In this document: in pieces, positions 34,759 to 45,797 of the stretch
Numbering within the stretch: the stretch's first letter is position 1
Layout of the letters: each line of letters starts with the position of its first letter
Source: Argopecten irradians
Lineage: Eukaryota; Mollusca; Bivalvia; Pectinida; Pectinidae
DNA length: 64,000 nucleotides
Reading direction: 5' to 3'
NCBI RefSeq assembly: GCF_041381155.1
Contig: NC_091142.1
Coordinates: 35,947,604 to 36,011,603, forward strand
Program-made: the position numbers and the translations under genes
The notes under the pieces: generated by a model
Database searches by the model: none
Seen by the model: the letters and a program-made list of their open reading frames with translations, nothing else
Told to the model about the DNA's origin: nothing

Positions 34759-35369
34759 TTAAATCGATAGATATCATCTGTTTTGCCTGGTGTATCCAGA
34801 AACAAATGTATATACTCAAGTATCAAATCTTTCAGTTTATTGCGTTCCTTTTCTGATAGATGACATACAAAATAGTTTCTTGTCCAAGTTCGCGAGCACA
34901 TCTGAGTTCCGTAACTTAACACCACAGTCTAAACCTACATCTTGTACACCACCATCTAAGTCTAATTTACAAATATCAGCTGTACTTTCACTTTGTGATG
35001 GTACAGAGGCCAAAGTAGCAATAGGTTGAGAGGTCTTGCTCTCTACTCTATCTACATATTTCTTAAGCATATTAACATGACATAACTGAGTTTTCTTGCG
35101 CCTTCCTGGAGTTTGTACAACATCATCGACCTTTTTCTCAACAACATAAGGTCCAAAATATCTAGCTTGCAAAGGCTGACTCGGTATTGGTAATAAAGCC
35201 AAAATTTTGTCACCTGGATCAAAACTTCTTGCACGGGCATCTTTATCATACCATGTTTTCATTTTGGTTTGAGTAAGGGCCAACTTTTCTTTTGCCAATT
35301 CACATGCCCTTGTCAACCTTTGCTTAAAGTTACACACATACTCTAAGAGATTCACTTTAGAATCTTAGT
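34759..35369 (-). pseudogene. integrase C-terminal region and pre-RT segment, truncated
   Basis: LLEYVCNFKQRLTRACELAK and WYDKDARARSFDPGDKILAL and ARYFGPYVVEKKVDDVVQT form the usual G-D-x-V-L-x-L-x-P and L-x-A-R-Y-x-G-P-Y-x-V beta barrel of Gypsy integrases. After about 100 low-complexity residues comes the spacer that normally leads into the RT, and the homology ends. Confidence 0.72.
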
Positions 35370-36360
35370 CAAAAATTTTGTCTTTCAAAATTTTCAAAGG
35401 ACCACGTACATTGTGTCCAAACACAAGTTCAAAGTGACTGAAGCCAAGAGATTATTGTACAGATTCTCTAACGTCAAACAACAACATGTGTATACCTTCG
35501 TCCCAATCTCTTTTGTTTTCAAAACAATAAGATCTCATTATATTCCTCAATGTCTGCTGAAAACGTTCTAAAGCACCCTGAGACTCTGGATGATAAGCAC
35601 TAGACTTATACTGCTTGATCTGGAGCTAGTACATGACTTGTTGAAAAATACCAGACATGAAATTCGAACCTTGGTCCGATTGGACAGCTTTTGGAAGACC
35701 AACCAATGTAAATAATTTAACCAAAGCCTTGACTATGTTAGGGGCCTTAATATTTCTGAGTAGAATGGCTTCAGGAAAGCGTGTGGTAGTACACATAATA
35801 GTTAAAAGATACTCATTCCCAGACTTAGTTTTGGGTAGAGGACCTACACAGTCTATAATGACTCTACTAAATGGTTCCTCAAATGCTGGAATGGGATGCA
35901 AAGGTGCAACAGGGGTTTTCTGATTAGGTTTCCCTACCACCTGACAAGTACATGTATGACAAGACCTACAACAATCAACCATATCCAGTTTCAACTTGGG
36001 CCAAAAGAAGTGATCTTAGATCCTGTTATAAGTCTTGGTCACACCTAAATGCCCTACCATAGGTACATCATGAGACAAACTCAGAATATCTTGCCCATAC
36101 CTCGGTGGGACATCTATTTGATTGACAACCTTCCAGTCTTCCTCGGGAGACACATCAGGGGGGCGACACTTGCGCATCAACACACCTGACCGACGGAAGT
36201 AACAAACCGGGACTTTCTCAGCCTCTTCCTCACTCAAAGCCCGATTACACAGTAAGGATATTTCAGGATCTTTTTCCTGTTCTTCTATAAGCTCCTCTCT
36301 AGACAAAGATGATTTACTCATCATGTCAGATAAAGAAGTACCCTTGTTAGGAACAATCAC
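35370..36360 (-). pseudogene. integrase of the Gmr1-like element (zinc and core domains)
   Basis: LSHDVPMVGHLGVTKTYNRI, then a TAA, then CCRSCHTC give the HHCC zinc domain. The core has VIIDCVGPLPKTKSGNEYLL (first Asp), AVQSDQGSNFMSG (second Asp) and YHPESQGALERFQQT near 35,595 (Glu), so D-D-E is preserved although stops at about 36,018, 35,610 and 35,445 break the frame. It follows the protease directly, with no RT between. Confidence 0.75.
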
Positions 36361-37153
36361 AACAATAGGATATTACTATCAAAGTCTACAGGATTGCTCA
36401 AAAGATCACACTTGCCCCCGATATCCTCTATATCATGAGCCAAGAAAGTGTAACCTAACCCTGGACTATAATGATCCTCAACTACTGCAACATCAGAAAC
36501 CTTCTTACTCATTGAACGAGTAACAGCACAAGAAGGGAAACTACCAGGAAATTCCTGTTGAATAGTCTCAGCATCACCTGTTTTATCTGGAATACTGGAC
36601 ACTAAGGGATCTACCCTAACTTTCTCTCCAGCCAAGTCATTGCCTAAAATGAGCGAAACGCCCTCTATGGGAAGTTCCGGTCTAACACCAATGGTGACAG
36701 GCCCAGTAACCAAGTCTGACTTTAAATAAACACAATGGAGAGGCACATTAACAAAACCTAACTCTACATCTTGAAGCAAAACACTATTACCAGATGAGGT
36801 CTCCTCAGACAAAGGCACTACGCCATCTAATATCAAAGAATGAGAAGCCCCAGTATCTCTCAAAATCTTCACAGGTTTCAAGTTGGTGATATCACTAGTA
36901 AGTGAAACAAAACCTTCAGAAATGAAGGGAGAGTACTTCTCCAAGACACTATCAGACTCTGAGCTCTTAATCTCAACAGACACTTTAGAATTTTCCACGA
37001 TATCACTAAGTTTCTGCTAGGCTTTGACATAGCTAACACAGAAGGAACTGACTGTTTACGCCTTTGCTCCTTACGCTGGAGAGAATAACATTCAGACATA
37101 ACATGTCCTACTTTCTTGCAGTAATTACAAACAGGACCAGAAGGAGACCCCAC
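36357..37153 (-). pseudogene. zinc knuckle and aspartic protease of the Gmr1-like element
   Basis: CNYCKKVGHVMSEC at about 37,132-37,091 is a C-x2-C-x4-H-x4-C nucleocapsid knuckle. In a second frame (36,998-36,357) KILRDTGASHSLI is the retropepsin D-T-G active site, and GVSLILGNDLAGEKV is the conserved C-terminal G-x-D-L block of Gypsy proteases. The two frames overlap and imply one frameshift. Confidence 0.75.
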
Positions 37154-37189
37154 ACCTGCCCTAAGTGTTTCAGAATCAGACTTGGTCTT

Positions 37190-38301
37190 ATCACCTAATT
37201 TAGTTTGTCGTTAGAAGGGCCACTAAAGGTTGGGTTCCTAGGCTGACCAAATTTACTAGTACCTGTGGTACTGTTTTTGTCTTGAGAACTGATTTTAGCA
37301 AATGAGCCTTTGTGGGTGAGAGCGTAATCATCAGCCATTGTAGCTGCTTCACTAAGTGTTTCAACTTTTCTCTCATCTAAGTGAGTGTTTATGTTTGTGT
37401 GGACACAACGTTTAAACTCCTCTATCAACAATAATTGCCTCAATTTACCGTAATCCTCATCAATTTCTTTAGAATCACACCACCTATTAAATAATTGTTA
37501 TTTTTCTCTGGCAAATTCTACATGAGTTTGTTCATCTCTCTTTCTCGAGTTTCGGAATTTCTAGCGGTAAGCCTCAGGAACTAACTCATAAGCTTTCAAA
37601 ATAGCTTTTTTGACTACTTGGTAATTTGAAATCTCATCTACAGATAAAGAAGAATAAATGTCTCTAGCTTTACCGATCAGGACACTCTGAAGAAGCATCG
37701 CAAGCTTATCTTCAGGCCATTTCATACCATCAGCTATTTTCTCAAAATGCAGAAAATACTTGTCAACTTCTTTCTCTTGAAAAGGAGGAACTAACCTAAT
37801 GTTTCTACTGACATCAAAACCTCTGTTTCCTTGTGAACCCCTAAAAGTTGGATTTCTTGAACTGTCCTGAGAAGCTAGCTCTAATTCTTTAATTCTAAGT
37901 TCTGCTTCAGCTTGAATTTTATGCTTCTCTAGCTCTAACATCTGATCTCTCTCTTTTTCTTTTAATTCTCTTTCAATTTCTTTTTCTCTCATTTCTTTCT
38001 CTTTGTCTATTTCCATTTGTCTTAGTTTCATTTCATGTTCAAGTTCCATTTGTCTAATTTGAATTTCTGAATTGACTGAATTGACTGTTTCCTCTATACT
38101 ATCTAATGCAATAGATAGTCAAAATTTGTTATGGTCAACAAAATATCTTATAATTACATTCCTAATTTCAGGTTTTCTCAAATTAGTTTTGATAGTTAGG
38201 CCTAAATGTTTACCTAATAACAGTAAATCCTTCTTACTAACTTGCAAAAGAACATCCAGGGATGGCGCTTTAACAAACTGTTCTACCGGCATAGAAGTCA
38301 T
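37190..38301 (-). pseudogene. gag of the Gmr1-like element
   Basis: Starts MTSMPVEQFVKAPSLDVLL with a SAP-like KKDLLLLGKHLGL helix segment. Then comes a long charged coiled coil (MEIDKEKEMREKEIERELKE), a capsid N-domain (RLVPPFQEKEVDKYFLHFEK) and a capsid C-domain (QLLLIEEFKRCVHTNINTHL) of the kind from which the vertebrate SCAN domain is known to derive. A frameshift near 38,110 and stops at about 37,558 and 37,500 interrupt it. Confidence 0.72.
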
Positions 38302-38356
38302 GTTTATCTAGCTGTTGGTTTCAAATGTAAACTCAAAGTTTGTACACAAATTTTGA

Positions 38357-40998
38357 AAAGGACTTCTTTCACGAACAATGGAAATTTGCCCACGAACCAA
38401 TTTTATTAAAACTAAATGTTACGTGTAGCAACATTAAAGCAAACCCTTGAAATACGCTTAAAAAATTCAAAAGGTCCCAGGGGCCTGTGCTGTGGCCAAA
38501 TTAATGTTGTCCAGTATAGGTGTATGACAAGGTTCCCTTTTTGATCCAAAAAGTTATCAAAATAATGTTTTATGTCATAAAACTGTATTATTTTCTGAAG
38601 AGTATAAATAATTACATATTATGATCACAAATATGTAGACAAAATGGGACAAATAAAATTTTGGCTAAATTTTAAAGATCGAAAATATCGAAATTTTGGG
38701 TATTATTTTCGGCCATGTCAATTATTAACAATGATGATTAAATTGAGAAAACAAAGAAACTAATTTCTTAATCTTATTTAATACTCATTAGTTACATTAA
38801 ATTTAAATTAATGTATGATTTTATTACCTATATATTGTAGAATAATCAAAATATTGAATCACAATAACAAAGTATTTCGGAATATTTAGGGCATTATCAT
38901 TCACTTTTCAAGCTAGATGATGATTGCAACTGCATTCTCAGAAATATTATTTTTATTTACAGCTGAAAGGCATATAAAGTAAAATAATAACAAAATCTAG
39001 AAAAAAAATGGGTGGGAGTAGATAATTATGTAAGAGAATTAAGTTTTTACCAATTTTCACACATCCCGTATATTAGTGCATATATGTATAATGTTGTCGT
39101 TTTTCAAAATATTGTGCTTTCAAAGTGTTGGCAATGGCATCAAATCACACCATTACAAGTTTTTGTTTAAAAAACAAAGACAAATTGATATATGATTTTT
39201 TATTCGTTCAAAAATGTATTAATTTTACTATATAAGTATTTCTTAGCAGTTTAATATTTAGATTGTTCATTTGTTTCATTTGTGTTCAATCAACTGAAGT
39301 TTGATTTCGAGTTTTTATTTTAATTTTCTTTAGAATTTTCATGAATTCTATAAAAGTTAAGATTTTTTTTTTCAGTTAAAAAAATAACAGCATCTTTTAT
39401 GGTTAATGAAACAGTCAAAAGTTTTTGAGGTCCACAGTTTTATTTTTCATAATTAGCTTTGTGTATCGTAAACATATACTATCAATCAAAATGGGATAAC
39501 GTTTATCATTTCAGGTAAAAAAAATGATTTTATAAGAAATTTGGTTATCACAACATGAATTATACATGTCAGGGGGATCCAAATAAATAAATTTATACGT
39601 GACACAAAGCTAAGTAACATAAAGTGTATGCAATACACTGCATTTAAATGATTTCCAGTTTGATCAGACACTCTCAATGCCTGTTTGACTGTTTCTCCAT
39701 TATCTCTGTATGATTAATACCATATCCGCCAATTAAGATGTTTAGAGATGTTTTTGTCCATACGGATTACTTTACAATTACTTATAAAACTCATATAATT
39801 CTAAACTCAAAGTCAATTTATATAGTATTGAATAAAACGGTTTCATCGCCACACACTCTTTACCACGGGGATATACACCATGTTCATGTACTGTGATCGA
39901 AGCCTTTCTTTTGTGTCTATTACTCAGTAAAGCTGTTTAATTTTCTAATTATATAATAATACTAACATGGAATTCAAATATGATTATTGACAATAAAGAT
40001 AAATCAAGTTTTGATGATCTACTTACAGGTAATGTCTATTTTCATTATTAAAACTGCTACATTCAGTTAGTTATTTGCAAGATTAAAGAAGTATTTGCCA
40101 TTAATGTATCTAAATCTGAAATGATACATCAATGAGTTTCCCGAAAAAAATAAACTTAAAATCTAAAACGATATGTTAAAGTGATGAGATTTACATTTTT
40201 TAGCATGAATCAACATAAATGTTAATCAGAAGTGTTAGCCCTGCAAATAATTGAACTACTGTAGGTTTGTAACATGACCCGTGTAACCTGGTAACTCTTC
40301 CCTCTCAAACCACACAGTTACAGAATCCCATTTTAATCACTCTCTTCACTGTAAATATGCACTATAATTACAAAATAAATCATTAGAACAAGACATATTA
40401 GTGAAGCTAACACCGTTAGATTATTGATAAATGATCCAAAATTAGCATATTATTAACATTATGTAACGTTACTAAAAATAGACCATGGTATATTATAACC
40501 TTTAAACGACAAATTTACCGGTCCACAATTTTTCTGAAATTTTCATAATATTTACTTCAGGTAATGAGCCAACTTTTTAGAAAATATTTTTGGTGCACTC
40601 AAACTGGAAGTGGGTGAATCACCATTGTTAATAATTGACATGGCCGAAAATAACACCCAAAATTTCGATATTTTCTGTCTTAAAATGTAGCCAAAATTTT
40701 ATTTGTCCCATTTTGCCTACATATTTGTGATCATTATATGTAATTATTTATACTCTTCAGAAAATAATACAGTTTTATGACATAAAACATTATTTTTATA
40801 CCATTTTGGATCAAAAAGGGAACCCTGTCATACACCTCTACTGGGCAACATTAATTTGGCCATAGCACAGGCCCCTGGGACCTTTTGAATTTTTTAACGT
40901 ATTTCAAGGGTTTGCATTTATATTGCTACATATTACATTTAATTTCAATAAAATTGGTTCGTGGGCAAAATTCCATTGTTCGTGAAAGAGGTCCTTTC
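38357..40998. mobile_element. 2.64-kb element with about 380-bp terminal inverted repeats
   Basis: 38,357-38,737 and 40,620-40,998 are inverted copies at roughly 90 percent identity (for example CACGAACCAATTTTATT against AATAAAATTGGTTCGTG, and GGTCCCAGGGGCCTGTGC against GCACAGGCCCCTGGGACC). The outer ends read AAAGGAC...GTCCTTT. The 1.9-kb interior is AT-rich with no gene. It lies between the PBS and gag of the Gmr1-like element, so it is a later insertion of a non-autonomous DNA transposon or foldback. No clear target duplication was found. Confidence 0.75.
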
Positions 40999-41040
40999 TT
41001 AATTAATTTTTCAAAGTTAGATTTCACAAATTAAATATCG

Positions 41041-41058
41041 ATCCCGGACGAGCCCCCA
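41041..41058 (-). other. primer binding site, tRNA-Pro type
   Basis: Minus strand TGGGGGCTCGTCCGGGAT, an exact 18-nt match to the tRNA-Pro primer site known from many retroelements. It lies 6 nt inside the LTR end and, ignoring the inserted inverted-repeat element, about 100 nt before the gag start. Confidence 0.85.
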
Positions 41059-41064
41059 AATTCC

Positions 41065-41770
41065 TGTTACATGAACGAACAACAGAAATGAGAAACCAGC
41101 AGCTAAATTCAAAACACAATTTAATTATATATACAATATTATACAGAGATGGTTTACAATATCTAAAGTAAATGGTGGTGGTACAAGAGTAATACGATGA
41201 TTTAAAGTGTTACTTATCTGTATGCGAATGTCCTGGTATAGTGCTTTATCCTTCCAGGTTTCAAATTAACAATAATCACAAATCCACAAGGAAATTGAAT
41301 GTCCACCGATGATTTGTAAAGTTCCAGGCAATATGAATAAATCCACACAAAGTGTTGTAATAATCCTAAGATAAAGTCACAATAGCTCTCCCAATAGAAT
41401 CTAATATGTCACTGTACAATTCTTGATATGTTTTATTACAGGTCTCATTACAGTTCTGATTAGCCTTGGACAGCTCGAGTATATATAGCTAAACCCTAGT
41501 TCAAGAATATTGGAGAACCTTCTACTTCTAGAAATATCTAACTAAAAACAGTAAACAAATAAACACACAGAACTTTCTGGAAATAGGTCATTCTAGATCT
41601 CTACTTATAATCAACATGTTTACAAACATATTTGTTTATACATGATAATATTCTAGAAAGTTCTATAACCTAAAATAATTATATGAACATTATAGGATGT
41701 ATCAATAATAAAGCTATAGGAGTTATCTCCCTTATCTCATAACTACATGTATTTAGTGTCATACATAACA
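41065..41770 (-). repeat. 5' LTR of the Gmr1-like element
   Basis: On the minus strand it starts TGTTATGTATGACAC and ends ATGTAACA, about 706 bp. It has a TATA-type box (TATATATAC near 41,487) and an AATAAA at 41,437-41,432, as expected for an LTR promoter and R region. No second copy is in the window, so the limits are inferred from TG...CA and the PBS. Confidence 0.55.
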
Positions 41771-41984
41771 TATTTAAAAGGTTCATTTAAGGGCCTTTCC
41801 AAGGTTATTCACCAAGAATGGGTGGGAGGCACCAACATGGAAATATAGGAATTTGGCTTTCTATTGCGAGTATCACAAAAAATAGGTAGTTACCCAGATC
41901 ACTCATCAAATTTTAATAAGACCCTCATTCCCCCTCACACATTTAGTTAATTTCGTTAAGCAAATGTAACTTTTTTACTTACCC

Positions 41985-42088
41985 TTAAATATCTATATAT
42001 TGCACTAACGCCTTATCATAATCTGCTAGTAAATCATCTACTTCATAGGCATCATCTTCACCATCATACTTGATCTCATAAACTGCAC
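41985..42088 (-). CDS. terminal exon following 42,367-42,521
   Basis: Starts after GATTCAG and encodes GAVYEIKYDGEDDAYEVDDL then LADYDKALVQYIDI and TAA. The Y-E-x-x-Y-D-G-E-D-D-x-Y-E-V motif completes the small barrel begun in the previous exon. It lies only about 215 bp beyond the LTR of the Gmr1-like element. Confidence 0.5.
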
Positions 42089-42366
42089 CTGAATCAGGAA
42101 TTCCCAAAACATGATAAATAGTTAATATTGAATTCATAATTTATTGATTGAAATTTGATGACCATGCAACATCAGTGGCCATATGTAGATGAAATCATGG
42201 GTGCATATTGACGGTGGTTTTTGGAGTGATTATCTATAAAATAACAACTTATCTCAGGTATATATGTAGCATACACCCTGCCAGAAACGTAAATATATTT
42301 TAAATTGGATTTTTAGACAAACTTTTAAATCGAAAATGTTTTTGTAAATATTGTTGTATCTCTTAC

Positions 42367-42521
42367 CATGTAATTCATCCTTGCCTGATACTACAATCAA
42401 AACATTGCCCCTAAACAATTCCGTCTTGCCACAGTCCTTGTCCACAATCCACTGATGTCTGATTCTCCTACCTTCAAACTTTACTTTTCTTTGGGATCTA
42501 GTGCTTGCTCTTGTCTTACAA
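42367..42521 (-). CDS. small exon of the transposon gene or a neighbour
   Basis: Flanked by TTGCAG and GTAAGA. Encodes CKTRASTRSQRKVKFEGRRI then RHQWIVDKDCGKTELFRGNV and SGKDELHG. The basic lead and W-x-G-x-V pattern resemble a Tudor/chromo-type barrel seen at the C-terminus of some transposon proteins. The frame is intact and joins the next exon in phase. Incoming phase (2) does not fit the exon ending at 43,355 directly, so an exon may be missing between. Confidence 0.5.
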
Positions 42522-43354
42522 CTGCAATACAAATAACACATATAATCGCTGTGTTTCTGTAATTACAAACAGAAATAAAGAAAAGTTTATAAAGGAATGA
42601 TATTATGTATATAGTGGTGCCTTCTTTTGAGGGCACTATGGGTCAAGATTGTTGGACCATAGTGCCACACATGGGTGTCAAACTTTCAATCAAGACATCG
42701 AGGGGTAGTGGTGTTAGATGTTGAATACCTTTACTTCTAAAAGACAGGGAGATAAAGTTTATAATGCAACACAGATTTATGGGAATAAAACCAAACCAAA
42801 CCAAATATCTCAAATTACTGGTCTTTCATTTGTTTTCTATGGTTTGATATATACTGCTAGTACAACAACTTTTCAATCTTACATGTTTCCTATGCTCAAC
42901 ACTGTTTCTGAAGCACTGCATGGAGAACTGTCATCAGTATTTGTAGGGCTGTTTTGGGCAGCTTGCTTATACTTCCTTTTCGTCACAGCTGGAGTTGACT
43001 TCTTAGCTGATATGCTACTGTAAGTATAAGGTGGTAGAAAACATAAGAAACATAATGTTAATATTTAGAAAATAACTTCACAACAAATGTACATTTCGCA
43101 GGATGCAATACTACTGTGAAACATTATTTAGAATACAATTGGAGATATTCAATGTTGGAGTAATAACATGGTAATTACATTTAAGTACAATCTGATTAAA
43201 ATACAGATCTTTACTCTACACTACATTACACTATGTAAGTAGGAAGTACTCTAATATAGTGTATCCTGAAGAGGTGTGATTTTATCAGATTGTCTTTGGA
43301 TTGTTTTGGGATATCAATATCGACTTTTTATTCTTTGATGGCACTGTTACTTAC

Positions 43355-45797
43355 CCAAACACCAGGCTCTCGAATTCCAGGTGGTTTTCCCTGTCTATGT
43401 GACGCCAGCTCTGATAACAGAGCATTCAAATAAAAAGATTTCAATTTTGGAAGCATGCAGTTTTTCAAGAAATCAGCATCCTTGTAGATACGTTGGATGA
43501 ATAACTGATATGGATTGAGAGTCCACACAACAAAGATCATGAGATTTTTACGAGGCCTTGGCACTGGTAGTAATAAATATGGTTTTCTTTTAATTTTAAA
43601 ATACCATCAACAGTTTTTAGACAAAAGTTTGAGCTGGTTTTAGAAGCCTGATATAGATTGATTGGCTTGGAGTGCAGAAGATGTTTTATCTCAATCAATC
43701 CACTTTCTCCAGATTCCAAATTCACCACTCTATCCGGGCTGGCTGCCAGAAATCTGCACTGTTGATCTATTATCAACCCAGAAGACTCCACAGACGTTAC
43801 TTTCTCATTTTTCTCGGCCACGTTTAATTTGTATTCCTCAATAGTTGTTCTTTCCTGCAATAATCCATTTCTGGTATCTCTGTTGCCTTTGAATTTGGAA
43901 TATAAAAGATTTTGGATCAGCTTGGTAACAGGCAGTTTAGGATTACGGCGAATGATTAGTCCAAAATTTGATGCAGTCAGTCGTTTCTTTCTTTCAGTAT
44001 GCCAAATATCTGATGCAGCTTGAGTTTTGGTATTGGTTGCAATTTTCTTCATCTGGTCATCTGTCAAATTGATGTGTAGTGCTAGGTAATCTGTCTTCTG
44101 TTCATCTAACTTCGAGGTAGTTATGTCTGGTGCTACATCCTTAGCCTCAGGACCATAAGATTTCCGTGCTTTTTTGGAATTGGAGCATTTGAGATTGTTC
44201 ATTTTCCTTTTCCATCTGTTTTTGATTGTTTGTGCTTTTGATTTGTACTTGATACAGTTGGCAAGAGATGTTTCTCTTCTTTGGTACATGCGGTTGAAGA
44301 AAAATCCAGCTTTGGTTGATGTTGTCAATTCCCAGACAGATGGTGAACATTTGGCTCGCAACCCTCCTGCATAGCATCTGCCATGCCATGAGCCTCTGCT
44401 ACACAAATTGTACATCTTCCCTCCGTCAAATTTGCAGCGAATACTCATCCAGTTTTCTGCCAAATTTGTTGTATCGTTGCCAATGAGACGATCTGCCTTT
44501 TCTGCTATTCTAGAAAGAAGCTGAGATACATCTTGGATAATGTATTGTTCCACATTACTGTAGTTGATGCCAGTGTCCAATCTTGTTTCTTCTAGTGAAG
44601 TTTCGGAGGAACCTTCTGTCCAGAACTGATACTGCTCAGAAAATATATCTGTATCTTGTGTGGAAATATCTGAACCATGTCTATCATGAGTGTCTGTAGA
44701 CGATGAAGCTGATGAAGCCTTACATAAATTGGAGCAGTTGGAATGAAGGCCGAAAACATGAAAAACTGAATTTTTGATGTCATGACGTAGTTTTTGTATG
44801 GCTGTGATACGTGATACTTGACCTTGTTTCAACTCAGTAGACCTCATTTTAACGGCACACCTAACTGCAGAAACTAGACGTTTGCGAGTGGCTTTGGTAA
44901 GGTGATGTTTTCCCTTGTATAAATTATTATCAGACACCAACTTCTCTAAATTACTTCTGTAACACTTACAAGTATGATTTGAGCACTCTTCTTTTTAACA
45001 TCTCGGCCCCAACCTTCTACTTCATCTCTAATTTTGGCAAATACAGAGCTATCCCCATCTCCAACAATTCTCATGTAGCGCACACCATGCACAGATTCAG
45101 CTTCCTTAAAACCTTGAACAATTATGTCGGCTTCTATTGACTGACTGTCTTCAGACCAGTTTTTATAACAGGTATGTGGTTAAGGATTTGTTTGGTGGAC
45201 TTGTGAAGTACTACAGATAATACAGTATTTATTTCGGACACCCAAATATAGCAACTTGCCAGTCTCTTTGCCAATGATTATCGCTACTCCGCCCATTGCA
45301 TTGTAGGAATGCTTGTGTGTCCTTTTACTCCATCCCCCGTCGGTTATGACACTAATGGCAGGTACACCCTGGTGATAAGACCCTCTCTCAATTGCCAGTT
45401 TTCTTTCCTCCTTGCCTGCTTCTAGCATTTTCTGTTGTAACGCCTGGAGCGAGCAGTTTCCGATTTCCTGTTCAATAGCCATAAAACTATTTGAGGATAA
45501 ACCGGGGGAATTCATGGTTGACAACATTTCATTTAAGTGTGAGGGACCATTCCCAATAGCTATGCTTCTCCAAACTGCACTCACATTAATGTCAAATGCA
45601 TGACGTTGGAAATTACTACCTGTACTGGGTAGTTTCAGACTTGTAGTAAACTGAAACATCTTTGTACACCCTTTACACTGTGCACGTATGATAGACGCAA
45701 GTTCTAAATTTGTAATGTCGTTGGACATCAGAATTGGTGACTGACCGTTACAGGATAACTGTATAGCTTTTGGACATTGGCATACATGCGAGGTATT
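43355..45797 (-). pseudogene. transposase (Mutator/Kolobok-like) plus YqaJ exonuclease gene, broken
   Basis: The N-terminal half has LKLPSTGSNFQRHAFDINV, then SVITDGGWSKRTHKHSYNAM (first catalytic Asp at 45,341) and CIIC, then past a TAA at 45,182 CYKNWSEDSQSIEADIIV and MRIVGDGDSSVFAKI (second Asp). This is the DDE transposase type labelled Mutator-like or Kolobok-like in animal genomes. The C-terminal half (from about 43,990) has RKKRLTASNFGLIIRR, LAASPDRVVNLESGESGLI, EIKHLL and YYYQCQG, the conserved R, D, E-x-K and Q positions of YqaJ/lambda exonuclease. Lesions: TAA at 45,182, a frameshift near 44,993 and one near 43,543. The exon ends at a GTAAGT donor. Confidence 0.72.

Larger units (their letters stand above)
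34759..41770 (-). mobile_element. Gmr1-like Gypsy LTR retrotransposon, 3' truncated
   Basis: Minus-strand order: LTR (41,770-41,065), tRNA-Pro-type PBS, gag, protease, integrase, then the first residues of the pre-RT segment (LSEKERNKLKDLILEYIHLF, DTPGKTDD) cut at 34,759. Integrase before RT is the hallmark of the Gmr1 group of Gypsy elements. RT, RNase H and the 3' LTR are missing. Several in-frame stops show it is dead. A 2.64-kb inverted-repeat element sits in its leader. Confidence 0.72.

Noticed and set aside
42718..43023. 101-codon plus-strand frame with two hydrophobic stretches
   Set aside because: It lies opposite to the intron region of the minus-strand transposon gene, and no family or splice context supports it.
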